A stretch of DNA of 64,000 nucleotides from Amylostereum areolatum (Eukaryota > Basidiomycota > Agaricomycetes > Russulales > Stereaceae), in assembly GCA_012932865.1 (NCBI GenBank), contig SAXG01000011.1, positions 806,001 to 870,000 on the forward strand, given 5' to 3'. This document shows, one piece after another, positions 36,599-47,751 of the stretch. Position 1 is the stretch's first letter. Each line of letters begins with the position of its first letter. Below the pieces are notes generated by a model, which saw only the letters and a list, made by a program, of their open reading frames with translations, made no database searches and was not told where the DNA came from. The translations under genes and the position numbers were made by a program.

Positions 36599-37336
36599 GT
36601 GCCATCGCGCCGGATACGACGCTCGAAGACAACGAACCTAGGGAAAATGTACATACAGATCGACTGTCATCTGTGTAAGGTCTGCTATAAGGAGACTAAG
36701 GAAAATGATCCACAGGGTGGGGGTTCTGCACGTGTTAGATCGTCGAGGAGGCGACCAACGACGGTTCCGTTGATGACGAGGGCGCCCATATACCGTGCTG
36801 CTGAGGTGCGTGTTATCGTTTGACCCGATGATTGTCTATTTATTGACGGGCAAACTAGGTAACGATATATCCCGATGAGCTCGATAAGAAGATAAAGGAA
36901 ACAGGGCAACACGTACCCTCACGTGTCCGAGGCAATCCCAAGGATGCACCGCTGCCAGTCCCGAGGAAGCGAAATGGAAGGCGTACACACACCGACTGGC
37001 TGATGGAGAACGAAGGCCAGATAACCGCTAGACGGGTACGCGAGATGGATGGGGTTGATGAAGGATATGAGGGGGGGAGGAGAGATGGAAGAACATCTCC
37101 AAGCCCAAGTGAGTGAGTACATAGATAGAGAGATATGGGTGACTTACATGGTCCAACGAGATGACGACCCATGCCAACGTCTGACGAGCATTGACAGGGA
37201 TGCTTGCGAGGACAAAATGTGTCGTAAATCTATTGACATAATTGAGGTCAACAGCCTCGGGAGCGTGGAGTTGCATGTTTCCACGTTGGAATGCCGAGAT
37301 CGATCCCCCCTACAATGGATCAGACGAGGTGAGTGA
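36599..37336 (+). CDS. hypothetical basic protein, three exons
   Basis: A first exon from about 36599 ends at YRAAE. A 50-base GT-AG intron leads to VTIYPDELDKKIKETGQHVP (36858 onward) and a Lys/Arg-rich stretch (PVPRKRNGRRTHTDWLMENE). A second intron (about 37110-37199, gtgagt donor) leads to DACEDKMCRKSIDIIEVNSL, and the frame closes at 37336. The first exon has CHLCKVC, possibly metal-binding. No family recognised. The chain of splice sites is good but the start is unproven. Confidence 0.45.
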
Positions 37337-37945
37337 TTATTACATGTATCTCAGCGCGACCAAGGCAGCTCCAGATGTCAGGGGTCGTGTACAAAGCGTC
37401 GCACGATAGGTTGCTATCAAATCGGGGGCGGTGGGTTCATTGATGGTCGCCTCAAGCTCTCCCCCCGAGTGCCCATTCGTTTTGACTTTGGCATCGAATC
37501 ATTTAAATCGTTCTGTCCCGAAGAGCCAGAATCCATAAGATGGTCCTAGCCGATAAATGAAAGGCTGTGAGCCGTGATTCATGAGGTGAAAGTAGGGTGT
37601 CAAATGAGCATGCATGTCGGCCCAAGTTTGGCATGCCACTGAATGACAGTCCTCCGCAGTGGACAGTGGGAGACAGAACGAAATGTATCGTCTCGTTGTC
37701 GTCGCTGACAGCGAGCGCGAATTGGATCCTGTTGCCGAAAAGCCCGAAGAAAGGATAGATGGAAATGAAAAAAGAGGCACATGACAAAACAGCCAATAGG
37801 AAGCCGTGAAGCTCAACGCCTCAGGCCTGGCCTCAATGCTTGGCGTTACAGACACGGAGCGATATCATCCTATACACGATTCATTGGGATCGTAATTCAC
37901 TGGGATTCGTAATACATTGGATTCTTAGCTGAATATTGTTTAGAA
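37337..37945. other. no supported gene
   Basis: Minus-strand frames around 37500-37855 lack splice support and domains. Confidence 0.35.
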
Positions 37946-39442
37946 TTACAGCGCATTGACAGGCCACATCCACCACCACCCGCCAGAGTAATCAGGGTCA
38001 GCCAGTGGAGCGGGCGCGGGGCCAGCGTCCACCTCTATGTTATCCCATCGCGTCACCAAACCCCACGGGGAGACCACTCCACGAAAACATACCCGTTCAG
38101 CACCGTCTTGCGACATATAGACAGTGCCATCAGGAAGCCTGCAAAACCCAGTTGCAAACACCCTGTCCTGCGATCCAATCTCCTTGACCAAAAACATGAG
38201 CATCATGGGAGTAACAGAGGCTGTGACAATCACAACGCGTAGATAGCCAAGTGCTCCTAGCATACCGCCCATTATAAAGCCATGCCATTCGACTGAAAAT
38301 CCTGCGCCTCCATCGATCAGAGCCTGCAATGGCGTAAATGCAACGTTATCGCGGCCACCAACGTAGACACGGTCAGCCCATCTGGCTTCCCTATCGAGGT
38401 GGCATGCATCTATGGGACGAAGGGTGCGGACGGGGTTCGATTCATCGCCGGCTGCATGCACGTCTTCGTCACTGCAGACCGACCGAAGATAGAACCGCAT
38501 GAAAACCTGAGCAATAAAGCACAATGAATATTGTCGCGAGATCTCCGTCGGAGACAAGCTCGTCTCCAGCCCCACAAAGGGAATGGCGTTGGCCATGGCG
38601 CTCCGGTTCAACAGAACAATCCCTGTGGTATCCGACCATGAGAAAAAAGACAACCGTTCGCTGAGTTCGGCGCTGTTGGCTATATCGTTGTCTAAGCTGA
38701 TGACGGGATATTAGGAAGTATAAAGTCCCTCACCTCGCGTGAATGTTGCTGCAAGGACGAGTGCAAACCGTTCTAAGCGTAAGGCATCGCAGACGTCGAA
38801 GCCGCCAAAGCACGGGTTTGCGAACAGTATTACTGCCCGGATGGTGATACACCAAACGTCCTGATGGGTCGGCTGAAGCAAGCAGGAAACATTGCGGGGG
38901 GCTAGGAATGCCGGTTCAGGAAAGACATAACAGCAAGAAATTTACTACGCACAATACCAAAATTGAGAGGGCTGCAGCTCTCGGCCGATGGCACCCATCC
39001 AAGAGAACATGATGGCCGAGTTGAACACGACAACTTCTTCTCCAAGTGTTACACTGAATGATGACGGCCACTGTTCCCATAGCGCCTGAATGTACCCAGT
39101 GAATGACGGGCGACCTTGATTGGCGTGCGTGATAACAGCGGCAATATTTTCTGGGGAAGGGCTGAAATCGAATTTCAAGGCCTGGGCAAGAAGTCGCTCT
39201 ACACGAGTGTAGCGAAGGCTGACGCCTTTCCAGTATGAAAGGAAGGTGGATGGATTAGGGGGTACCTCATGTTCAGCCCAAACATCCCAGTCTGCGTTGA
39301 TGGCGCGCTGCTTATAGAGGGGACCGAACTCCAACACTTTGAGCGCATACTTGTTGGTCAAGGAGAGCGCAACGATATCCCGGGTGGTCGCCATGTAGAG
39401 GGCAACTTCTTGAATAAGCTCGGGAGCAAGGGAAAGCAGCAT
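37946..39442 (-). CDS. F-box-like family, paralogue 3 (intact)
   Basis: Exons 39442-38953, 38901-38734 and 38679-37946 total 1392 bases (463 residues), with every junction in phase. N-terminus MLLSLAPELIQEVALYMATT, then DIVALSLTNKYALKVLEF and YKQRAINADWDV, is F-box-like. Exon 2 (168 bases) encodes RNVSCLLQPTHQDVW and ends in AATFTR. Exon 3 has SFFSWSDTTGIVLLNRS, SLCFIAQVFMRFYLR, GAGFSVEWHGFIMGG and the C-terminal FRGVVSPWGLVTRWDN...GGWWWMWP. Closest to paralogue 5, with exon 2 of identical length. A motif copy lies 683 bases upstream on the same strand. A purine-rich tract (39769-39870) also precedes the gene. Confidence 0.8.
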
Positions 39443-40124
39443 CTGAGGAGAAGGGTCAGGGGGTTGGAGGTGCTATTGGAACGATGCGACGGACTTTGGA
39501 GAGGGAGCTTTATGCGGGTCGTAGACCGCAGCATGAAGTGGTGACAAGAGGGAGACCTAGATGTCGGTATATATATTACTGTCCCCAACACACAAAGCAA
39601 CGAAACCTGAGAATGCGGGAAGCACTATCGGCGGCGAAGCTATCTGAGCAAAATGCCACAAAAGAGCATGATTGATATATCGTCTAATAGATGCGTACCA
39701 AACATCCTTGAAGATGGTGACGAGAGAAAGAGACTTGAACGTTCGACATCATGGTGACAATGATCTTACGGGGAGTGGCGAAAAGAGTAAAGGAAAGAGT
39801 AAAGGCGAAAGGGCAAAAGACGAAGGGCGATGTCGCGATTCGCGAAAGGCGAAAGGTGAAAGGTGAAGATCGATGGTACCGGTGTACGATGCCCGAGACG
39901 CAGCCAACGCGTTGAAGCGCGTTCTGTCGCTGTTTGACACATGAAAATGAAATCAAAACGACCATGTCCGAACTCGCGAGGAGAACGGTACTTATGGGGG
40001 CAACACCAAACAATGGTCAACGGCTAGGTGGCCATGGAGGCACCAGTTGAAGGCCATGGGATCGCACTACTACGAGGATACATGAAGGCAGGAGGATGAT
40101 GAGAGGGTGGAAAGGACCCGTTTC

Positions 40125-40144
40125 CGACGCACGAAAGTGAGATC
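40125..40144 (-). promoter_or_regulatory. 20-base recurrent motif, left member of divergent pair
   Basis: Exact motif on the minus strand, 683 bases upstream of F-box-like paralogue 3, within inverted repeat arm A. Confidence 0.6.
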
Positions 40145-40224
40145 GAGAACGAGAACGCGCGCAACAGGCTCGGGAGCACGAACTTCGGCACATCCGCATG
40201 ACAATTACATGAACAAACAAGTCG

Positions 40225-40617
40225 AATGCACGTGATAACGCGACGCGCCCGCGGTCGCCGCTAAGTAGGCAACAATACGCGTCTTTCTGTCTACCACAGC
40301 GTCATTCCGCTTTTCGATCTCACTTTCGTGCGTCGTGAACCGAATTCTTCCCCTTTATCTGAAACGTATCCTCATTCTTGTCAACGTACTTCCGAGTGGG
40401 CCTCCAAGCCTAAACACGACCGGATCATCACACCCAAAGTAAACTTCGACGCGCCGCCTCGCGCATTTTCGTGTGGCTACAATTGGCTACACCCTTGAGT
40501 GGAGTGTCGCGTCGTCTGGACCAAATTTCCATCCAGGTATGCTTTCGCCGGTTTCCCTGCAGCCCTCTGTGACGCAATGCGTGTGCCAGTGCACACCGAA
40601 GTTAACCCTTGCCAAAC
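40225..40617 (+). repeat. dispersed repeat R1, copy 2
   Basis: Direct match to 3869-4262, inside inverted repeat arm A. Confidence 0.85.
40316..40335 (+). promoter_or_regulatory. 20-base recurrent motif, right member of divergent pair
   Basis: Exact motif. It reads toward the gene fragment at 40689. Confidence 0.6.
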
Positions 40618-40688
40618 TCTTCAGGTCACAGTGCATCTCTGATCATAGTTCTCTCGCGACATACGCGCATCTAACCTAAACTGCGTAG

Positions 40689-41235
40689 AGTATTGAACGA
40701 TCTGCTCACCGGCAAGACTATCGACGAAGACGAGCACACAGCAGCGATCGACTTCTTGCACGGACTTCCCCATCAAGCATTGGTACGGTGAGCACTTCGC
40801 TTTCGTATAGGCACTCGGAGAGCTTACCATTGAATCTGCAATGGGAACGCCGTATGGGGTGCGCACAACGCCCGATCCGTGCTCACAAACCACAACAAAT
40901 GAACGAACTGACGGGCCTCTCTTTTGAGCTTTGGCGGGGATATTTCCAGTACGTCTCCAGCCGCTGCTCCTTCGCCCCCTCCCCCCTCCCTTGTATCCCT
41001 CGTATCAAACATCTTTTGCCAGGTAGGTCCGCCCAGCTGTCAACAGGATGCCCGTGAATGTTTCGGACATGCGGGCAACTACTATGCTCGTACACGGTAC
41101 ACTGTTTGTCCCCTGCTCTTGTCGGTTGCGTTACAAGCTCACCATCTGAGCAGATATGAGGATCACGTGTATATTTGGTCCGCCGAGTTTCTGCATGAAC
41201 GGGATTATCGAAGGCTGTCGCAGATGACCCGCTGA
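40689..41235 (+). pseudogene. fragment of unidentified gene in arm A
   Basis: VLNDLLTGKTIDEDEHTAAI, ending LHGLPHQALV, a GT-AG intron, MNELTGLSFELWRGYF, another intron (about 40950-41030) and QQDARECFGHAGNYYARTRY, then ALQAHHLSRYEDHV. In this copy the C-terminal part is cut short by a small deletion and a stop. The homologous copy in arm B reads on (EDPLKYKRLEAALNFEEPHK). Unrecognised family. Confidence 0.5.
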
Positions 41236-41286
41236 ACCACAAGAGGCTGGAGGCTGCTTGAAGAACCTCACAAAAGTCCCCGACAG

Positions 41287-43730
41287 CAAACGATCTCGCA
41301 CCATCAGAGTTTCTATGTAACGCCGAGAAGTACTATTATGGCCATTCAGTTCGACGACAGCATCAACCGACCAATGCAGGCCATCCATGTGAGCATCTCC
41401 ACGTATGATTCAAGGCATCGTTCGACCTTCATTCTTTTGTGAAGGAATACTTTCTGTCTCGGCTTCGGGGGGCAAAGTCATCGTCTATGTAGAGGTCTGC
41501 GTGATTGAGTCCTACAAGAAAGTCATGCACGAACTAATGAGACTCGCCTAAGCACCGACACATGTTGTACCTTCCACCGTTTCTCGCGCGACATCTCCGT
41601 CGCACCTGTCATTTCCGGTCAAGCGAAGTATGTGCATCCCTTGCATCGATGCTGCCCTTTCCCTGTGTTATCTCCCATGACCGTCTGTCAATCCTTTCCC
41701 TGCTCGTCAGCCCCCTTCCGATTCCATCGCCGACACCGCGTTAGGATACATCTCCATGGCGCACGTGATCGCGTAGCAACCCCCTTCTCTCTTTGGGATC
41801 GAACCTCAAGTGGGTGAACTTATGGTGGGGGTGCTGGAAGCCGAAGAGGTGGTATATACTATAGTAAAGTAGCAAGGTGCTGCCCGAGGTCAGCAGTAGA
41901 TGAGATAGTGATGAACAAATGTAAATATAAAAAGTGTAGTGCTAGTCCGTCGCGTGGTAGTTCTCACGACAGTCCCCAGAGGCAGACTGGACACGTTCGT
42001 CGACCTTCTCAAGTTCAGGATACTCGTAATCCCAGCTTACTTCGCGTGGACGGGTCGCCTTCACCCGCCGTCTGTCAATGCACGCCTCCCCAAGAACCTG
42101 ACGAACATCGTGAGTACACTGCCCTCGTTTTCTGTGGGTAAGGAATGTTAAGTTCTCCCTCAATCGCTTTCCGTAATCGCTTCTGACAGAACGGTGGGAG
42201 AAAATCTGTGAGTGCGACAGGCTAGAGCCCTTATGTATATCAGGTTTCATGACTACACGAATTTCCAGAAACCGGTGATTTTTTGTGTGATATCTCCCAT
42301 CCATCTATTGCTCGCATCCTCACGGCCTGAATAATTCATGCCTCTCCCGACATGTTGGATATGCGTTGCGGAGTTGACTACACGGCACCTTTATCATCCC
42401 CCTACCGCTTGCCCTCCGCCCTCTCACACCCATCCAGCTAAACCCGGCAAGGGTTCAACCTGGCTCATTGTGACCATAGCCACCTGGCTCATTGTGACCA
42501 TAGCAAACCCTTCGTCGTCGATGAAGTCAAGCTTAAAGGTGAGTATTCCTTTCTAGAAGGCTGTTAGTACCCAGGGTTCCGAGTTTAACACAACCTCCAG
42601 CACCTTGATTGTGGACTGTCCACGCCGGGCGTAGGTACCAAGCCTGTGTACGTGTTGACAAGTCGGATCAATAATCCGATATAATAGCTGTGAGGACGTT
42701 AGTAGGGGCCCAGTCCACAAATGAAGGTGCTTACGTTGGCCGAGGGGAAGGTGGGTCCTGTCTCGAGTATCTTCTCCATGTTTGCGATGGTAGAGGGGCG
42801 GAGATACCGTGCGTGCGCAGGTGTTCGCCTTAAATACCCAGCATGCTTTTCAGGATGAGTAGAACGTCCATCAGTGAATTTCGTGGAGGGAAGAGCAAGG
42901 ATGTACCAGGGCCGTTGACCTGGACATGGGTCGGATGTCATGGGCGCAAACATCCGAGTCGGCAAGAGCACGGGAGACTGCACCGAGGACAAAGGGGGCA
43001 AATGAGGATCTTTGCTTCCAAGGCCGGGGACAAAGCAAGTCGATCGGGAACAGCAGGCCGGGAGTTCTATGAACGGTCCGAAGCAAGGGCTATCATATGC
43101 ATCGACAAATGACCCATGGTTCTCCATTGTGCGCCAGCATTGGTAGGTCCCTTGCACCGATCGCGAACAGCCCTGCTGGGACCAGGTCGGGGCAGCTCAG
43201 ACGTTGTTGGTTCTATGAACGGTCCGAACTAAGGGCTATCATATGCATCGACAGATGACCCATGGTTCTCCATTGTGCGCCAGCATTGGTAAGTCCCTTG
43301 CGCCGATCGCGCTGGGACCAGGTTGCGGCGAGCGGCCGAGCCGTCCTCCTGGTGGTCTCTATGGAGTAGCTGGCTCGTGGGAGTGTCGAGATCTGGAAAA
43401 GAATGGTGAGCGGGATAGGAGGGACATAAATCGTCCTCACTTAAAAAAGGAAATGTGCGTCGAACAAGAGGAGTGCGGTGCCAGGCAGCCGCGGCCTCAA
43501 AGGCGCACACGGGTCGGAGCACGGCAAAGGGCGCATAGTAGATTAAAGGAAACGAGGCGGGGACACGTCCGAATCGAAACAGCGGCATCTACATGTGTTG
43601 CAGGGATGACTAGGCTTTCTCCCAATGTTCGCGAAAAAGTGCGTTCAACAGGAAAGAACTAGACGTCGATGTACGGGGTGGGGGAAGCACGAAGGCACTC
43701 GGTCCAAAGTTCGTAACGCAGTAGGATTGA
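41287..43730. other. no confidently supported gene; two small tandem repeats
   Basis: A 24-base unit is repeated twice (42458-42505, CCTGGCTCATTGTGACCATA core). A unit of about 105 bases is repeated at 43064-43168 and 43210-43314 with few differences. A minus frame at 41942-42120 (VLGEACIDRRRVKATRPREV) is coding-like but isolated. Confidence 0.4.
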
Positions 43731-44447
43731 TTACAGGTCTTCGATCAACAGCTCTACCCTCACCTCGTCCATTTCCTCATGCACAGTCGCGCTGTTATTG
43801 TCATCGTTCAGGGCTAGCCTGTCACTCAACCGCTCCAGCGTTATGCATATCCAGCTCCTTTCTGCTTGCTTCCAAGCACGATGGCACCTTGTGGATCCCT
43901 CCTCGTCTTCCGATGGCTTTTCAAGCATCTTGATCCGATCACAAATAGGTAGAGCTAGCTCGTGGCCAACAGAGCTGAGGGCCATGTCGACCGGGGCCTG
44001 GATGTGCAAGTTAGGAAGAGCCGTGGCGTGTATGTGGAGGGAATGTACGTCGTAGCTGGCTGAACGAGCAACACGCTTGTTATCGCTGCCAGATCCACCG
44101 TCATTTGAGTGCTGGCGCTGACGGAGAACTATATTAGCAATCTGTCGTTGATGTATTCACGTTGAAGAATGCACTTTGCTACCCGGGGCCTGGGGTTCTT
44201 GCTTAGTCAAGGAGAAGGCGGTCTGAGCATTGAAAACATGTCAAACCGTACTCTGCGACACTCACCGGAGGGGGCACAGGGTCATCCTCAGGGGAAGACT
44301 GATGACCGTCATTCTACGTCGGAGGCGAGTCTTAGAACAAAGAATATACGGGAGTAGACGCTCACGCACCTCCAGGACGATCGCTTCGGCACAGAAACGC
44401 CCTGCCTTGCGCTTCTGTATACGTTTGGGCTTACGACCACGGGGCAT
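43731..44447 (-). CDS. small AT-hook protein
   Basis: The minus-strand ATG at 44447 gives MPRGRKPKRIQKRKAGR, a canonical AT-hook core (PRGRKPKR) expected to bind the minor groove of AT-rich DNA. Introns with gtgcgt and gtgagt donors lead through a short acidic exon (NDGHQSSPEDDPVPPP) to a long last exon (SGSDNKRVARSASYDVHSLH, MALSSVGHELALPICDRIKM, WICITLERLSDRLALNDDNN) ending at 43731. Predicted length is about 170 residues. The last exon looks like a small alpha-helical domain I do not recognise. A copy of the 20-base motif lies 118 bases upstream on the same strand, and the truncated F-box-like paralogue 4 lies just behind it. Confidence 0.55.
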
Positions 44448-44564
44448 GGGTATTGAAGTGGGCGAAGAGGGCGAAGGTAAAGGTTGACGGCGAAGATGCA
44501 GCACAGAGGTTGTCGTGTAGCGGCAGAAATACAGTACAGCGTTCCTTTGTACACGACCCACACT

Positions 44565-44583
44565 GACGCACAAAAGTGAAGTC
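44565..44583 (-). promoter_or_regulatory. 20-base recurrent motif, diverged copy
   Basis: GACTTCACTTTTGTGCGTC on the minus strand, 118 bases upstream of the AT-hook gene, same strand. Confidence 0.5.
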
Positions 44584-44815
44584 TGCGCGAGCCTCCGCAA
44601 GGGAACAAAGCAGAAGAAGAAGCCACGGAAACAAAGCAGGAGACGAAGCGGAAGCTAGGAAAAGCGCCGAGCAAGAAGCAACTGTGACAGGTCTTGCGGG
44701 GGTTCGCCGAGCGGAAAAGCTTGACGAACCAAAGGATGGGAGCGACTCTAAAATTCTTGACTAAAAAGGCTTTAGCAAGGTAGGCCCCGGCAAATACTCT
44801 AGTAAGTAACGGCAC

Positions 44816-45562
44816 CTCGTACGAGTGCTGTTGCTATGAAGAACATACAGCCTACCAGGTCCCTTGCCTCGTTGACGTTCATAGAAGTAGACGGGGACGA
44901 GGACGATGGTGTTACAATGTTGCGAGTGACGGATAGATATGCGCCGTACGAAATGATGGCCCGCCATGCATCGCGACGGGTAACACCGAAAAGGTTCGCC
45001 ACACTTTGAGGGCCTAGCATAGAAAAGCCAAGTAAGAAAAATGAATACATAGCTGAGAAAACCATGTTACTCTTGTAGATATTGAGGGACTGTAACTCGC
45101 TACCAAGAGTTACCAAGTCGGTAAAAGTCTCAACGCTGTGGGCAATATGGAGATCTCTATATCCACAGAGCTTGGAAGTGCCCCGGGTTATCAAAGTTCG
45201 TTCTTCCATAGGATCAGCTATTTGAGACATTAACGATAATCCACTAAATGAGATAACTGGTGTGTTATTGACTCACGTCGGTGCAAAGGAGCAGAGAGTC
45301 TTTTCTCCAGGCTGTCGAGACGGTTCTCAAATTGGACAAAGCAGATATTGACACTTCTCCAGTGAGATTTCAAGTCAATTGATGGGTCTGAAACACACTC
45401 GACCTCCCAACCGGCATTGACGACACGCTGCTTGTGAATGATGGCGAGTTTTAGACTTTCGAGGATGCATTTGTTGGTGAGGGATAACGTGATTAGATCG
45501 TTGTTTGCGGCAGAGTAAAGCGCAATTTCTTGCACAAGTTCAGGGGAGAGGCGCAGGAGCAT
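44816..45562 (-). pseudogene. F-box-like family, paralogue 4 (3' truncated)
   Basis: Starts MLLRLSPELVQEIALYSAAN, followed by LITLSLTNKCILESLKL and HKQRVVNAGWEV, with introns after LSAPLHR and after LNIYK. The exon equivalent to exon 2 of the others reads SVANLFGVTRRDAWRAI and AYLSVTRNIVT and ends at the usual donor (44816). The large last exon, with the WHG block and the C-terminal Trp-rich signature, is absent: downstream sequence belongs to the AT-hook gene region. It has one more intron than paralogues 3 and 5. It is likely non-functional unless a shortened product is made. Confidence 0.7.
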
Positions 45563-45988
45563 CTGATATATATGTCAGCTGCTTCTGTACGGAATGGGAA
45601 ATGGGAAAACCCCTTTCAGTATTACTCTTGATATGCAAAGGCGAGAGGATTCGACGGCATGCGAATGAGAGGATGAAGGGGGAACAGGGTTTCGCCACGC
45701 TTTGAATACATGGTGTTTTTCGTTGCGAAAGACAAACAACCGTTGTCCAAGGGGGCACGGCTGGAAGGGACTTTACTTCACATGTACGAGATATCTGTAT
45801 CCATAGATAAAGGCCCTGTAGCGAAACACATCAATCAAATTAGGGTACAATCAACAGGTGAGACAAGGTGCGCACAGACAAAGCGACAAGGGAGTCGAGG
45901 AGAAACAAACCACGAGGGTCCGCGAGTCAATATCGATACGGCGAAACAACGCACAATGACACGAAATGTGTCTGATGTATAGCGAAAG

Positions 45989-46000
45989 GATCTCACTTTC
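45989..46000 (+). promoter_or_regulatory. partial 20-base motif
   Basis: Only the first 12 bases (GATCTCACTTTC) match. Confidence 0.25.
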
Positions 46001-46138
46001 ACCCACTTTGCGCGATTGGTTCCTGCACTTGCTTCAATGTTTATAGACGTGTCAATGCCCCCTAGTGCATCCTGCTGACAAATTCACATTGAAGCTCAGT
46101 GAGGTGTTGACGTAAAGGGAAATGGCAAGAACGTCACT

Positions 46139-46158
46139 GACGCACGAAAGTGAGGTCG
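46139..46158 (-). promoter_or_regulatory. 20-base recurrent motif
   Basis: CGACCTCACTTTCGTGCGTC on the minus strand, 577 bases upstream of F-box-like paralogue 4, same strand. Confidence 0.55.
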
Positions 46159-46189
46159 TGAACGCTCATGGTCAATCGAGAGAGGGAGT

Positions 46190-46650
46190 ATTAAGATGCG
46201 ATGAGTCGACCGGAGATGGCTTGGGCCTTGAAGGCGGCGGATTGGGCGAACCCTATCATCTCCAGTGCGACTGCATGGCTTTCCAAAGGTGATACGTATG
46301 CCATCCGTAGTCCCCTGTGGGTCAAGAGGGAAATTTCGGGTCATTGTCGGGATGCTGTTATGCAGGATGAGCATTGTGGGAAAGTCGGCGCCGGGTTTCT
46401 GAAAATGCGCCGCGATCGCGTATGCGCATTGTGGGGCGATGGCAAGGAGACATAGTGAGTACACCAGAGGCCTGTAAGTAAGGCACGGAGGTGCACTTAC
46501 CAGCTCCCTGATACGAGCCAGCACGGCTGAGTCGCACCTCTCCCCGTACGTCGGCAAGGTATTGAGGTATATAGAGGTCCATTGGCCGGAGGTGGAGATC
46601 GAAGTCTCGCGGTCTTCACAAGAGTCGGTTTCAAGATCGTCGGATTCAGC
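46190..46650 (-). CDS. hypothetical two-exon protein
   Basis: LAESDDLETDSCEDRETSIS, then YLNTLPTYGERCDSAVLARI, a GT-AG intron (about 46498-46400), and KPGADFPTMLILHNSIPTMT with FPLDPQGTTDGIRITFGKP. The frame is conserved-looking, but start and end are not fixed. It lies divergently from F-box-like paralogue 5, with a divergent motif pair between them. Confidence 0.4.
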
Positions 46651-46955
46651 AAGTCACGTCGGAAGGTGTAACGGGCACAACGGAGAGAGGTATGTGCGTC
46701 CGCTCTCTTTCCATCATCATTGCCACCGTTCGCGCGCTCTCTCACAGTAGAGGGATACAAGAAGAGTTACATTTCCGCCTCCGGTGAGACCCCCACACCT
46801 CCCCTTGCCTATGATGCCCTCAGGGCCCTAGATCTCGTATTATATTGTCTGGTACACCCACCTTTAATAATGAAGGACCATCAAATCAGGGAACTTACGT
46901 TCACTCCTCAGGTATAGGTTAAAAGCAGCTATGTATCAGAACTGATTGGGAAAGT

Positions 46956-46976
46956 CGACGCACGAAAGTGAGATCG
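46956..46976 (-). promoter_or_regulatory. 20-base recurrent motif, left member of divergent pair
   Basis: Exact motif on the minus strand. It points toward the hypothetical gene at 46190-46650. Confidence 0.6.
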
Positions 46977-47117
46977 AGAACGCTGAAGGGGCTTGGGATA
47001 GGAGGTAAGTCACTAAGTGCTCCTGTCGTGCCCGCGCGTGACATATTGCCAAAATGCACGTGCTCATGCGACACATTTTGCGGCTTGCGCAGGCTCAGCA
47101 TATTCCGCTCGCCTTTT

Positions 47118-47137
47118 GACCTCACTTTTGTGCGTTG
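47118..47137 (+). promoter_or_regulatory. 20-base recurrent motif, right member of divergent pair
   Basis: GACCTCACTTTTGTGCGTTG, 615 bases upstream of F-box-like paralogue 5, same strand. Near the middle of the 141 bases between the two copies is ATGCACGTG, also present between the pair at 40125/40316. Confidence 0.55.
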
Positions 47138-47751
47138 AAAGCTGGCTCTGTTTCCAGCACAAATCTCTCATCGAAAACTTTAACGACTTAAGCTTGCGCA
47201 TTGCAGTGCTTTAAGGCGCCACATGCTATAGCAACTATATATGATTGCCGCACAATGTCGCGCGCCGCTGCGGTTGGTACATGCGTCGGCTATGGCAAGC
47301 GCCGCAAGGGTAGCGTGCCCGAGCGGTCATGGAGTTGGAGGAGCTATCCTGTTCTTCCTCATTTCTAGATCTAGATGTTCCCTCCGGGTACAAGGTCTGG
47401 GTGCGGCACTTGGTTAGTAATGCCCTGCATGATCAACATTTTCAATGCCTAACCCAAAGTCTTTCATGTGTATCCACCCTTTCTTTCATCGCAATCTCAA
47501 AGGCGTCTAATACGCATCGGTAAAGGATGATGGGTCGATTAGCGTCTTTACAACGTTCTGCCCGAGCAATCCCGTTGCCAATAGCCTGCATTAGGCATCT
47601 TGACGGCGAGTCAAGCGGCTCATTGTATGTAGGCATTTGTGACGGTAAAAGCCGCTGCGTTGCTTTATGGGCTAGGAACGGTGACATGTATTTATACAAC
47701 CCTCTCTCTTCGTCTCCGAGTTGGTCCCACAAACAGGTTGACTCGTCTCAG

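Larger units (their letters stand above)
40023..41286 (+). repeat. inverted repeat arm A
   Basis: Nearly identical to the reverse complement of 55947-57225. It includes a divergent motif pair, repeat R1 and a gene fragment. The main difference is a short deletion near 41226-41260, where arm B keeps extra coding bases. Confidence 0.9.

Noticed and set aside
47303..47400. tRNA-Leu/Ser-like sequence (GTGCCCGAGCGGTC resembles an A box)
   Set aside because: No B box with GGTTCGA and no acceptor stem complementary to GGTAGCG is present.
47527..47751. Extended N-terminus for F-box-like paralogue 5
   Set aside because: The frame is open but no paralogue shares it; the ATG at 47752 aligns with the starts of the others.
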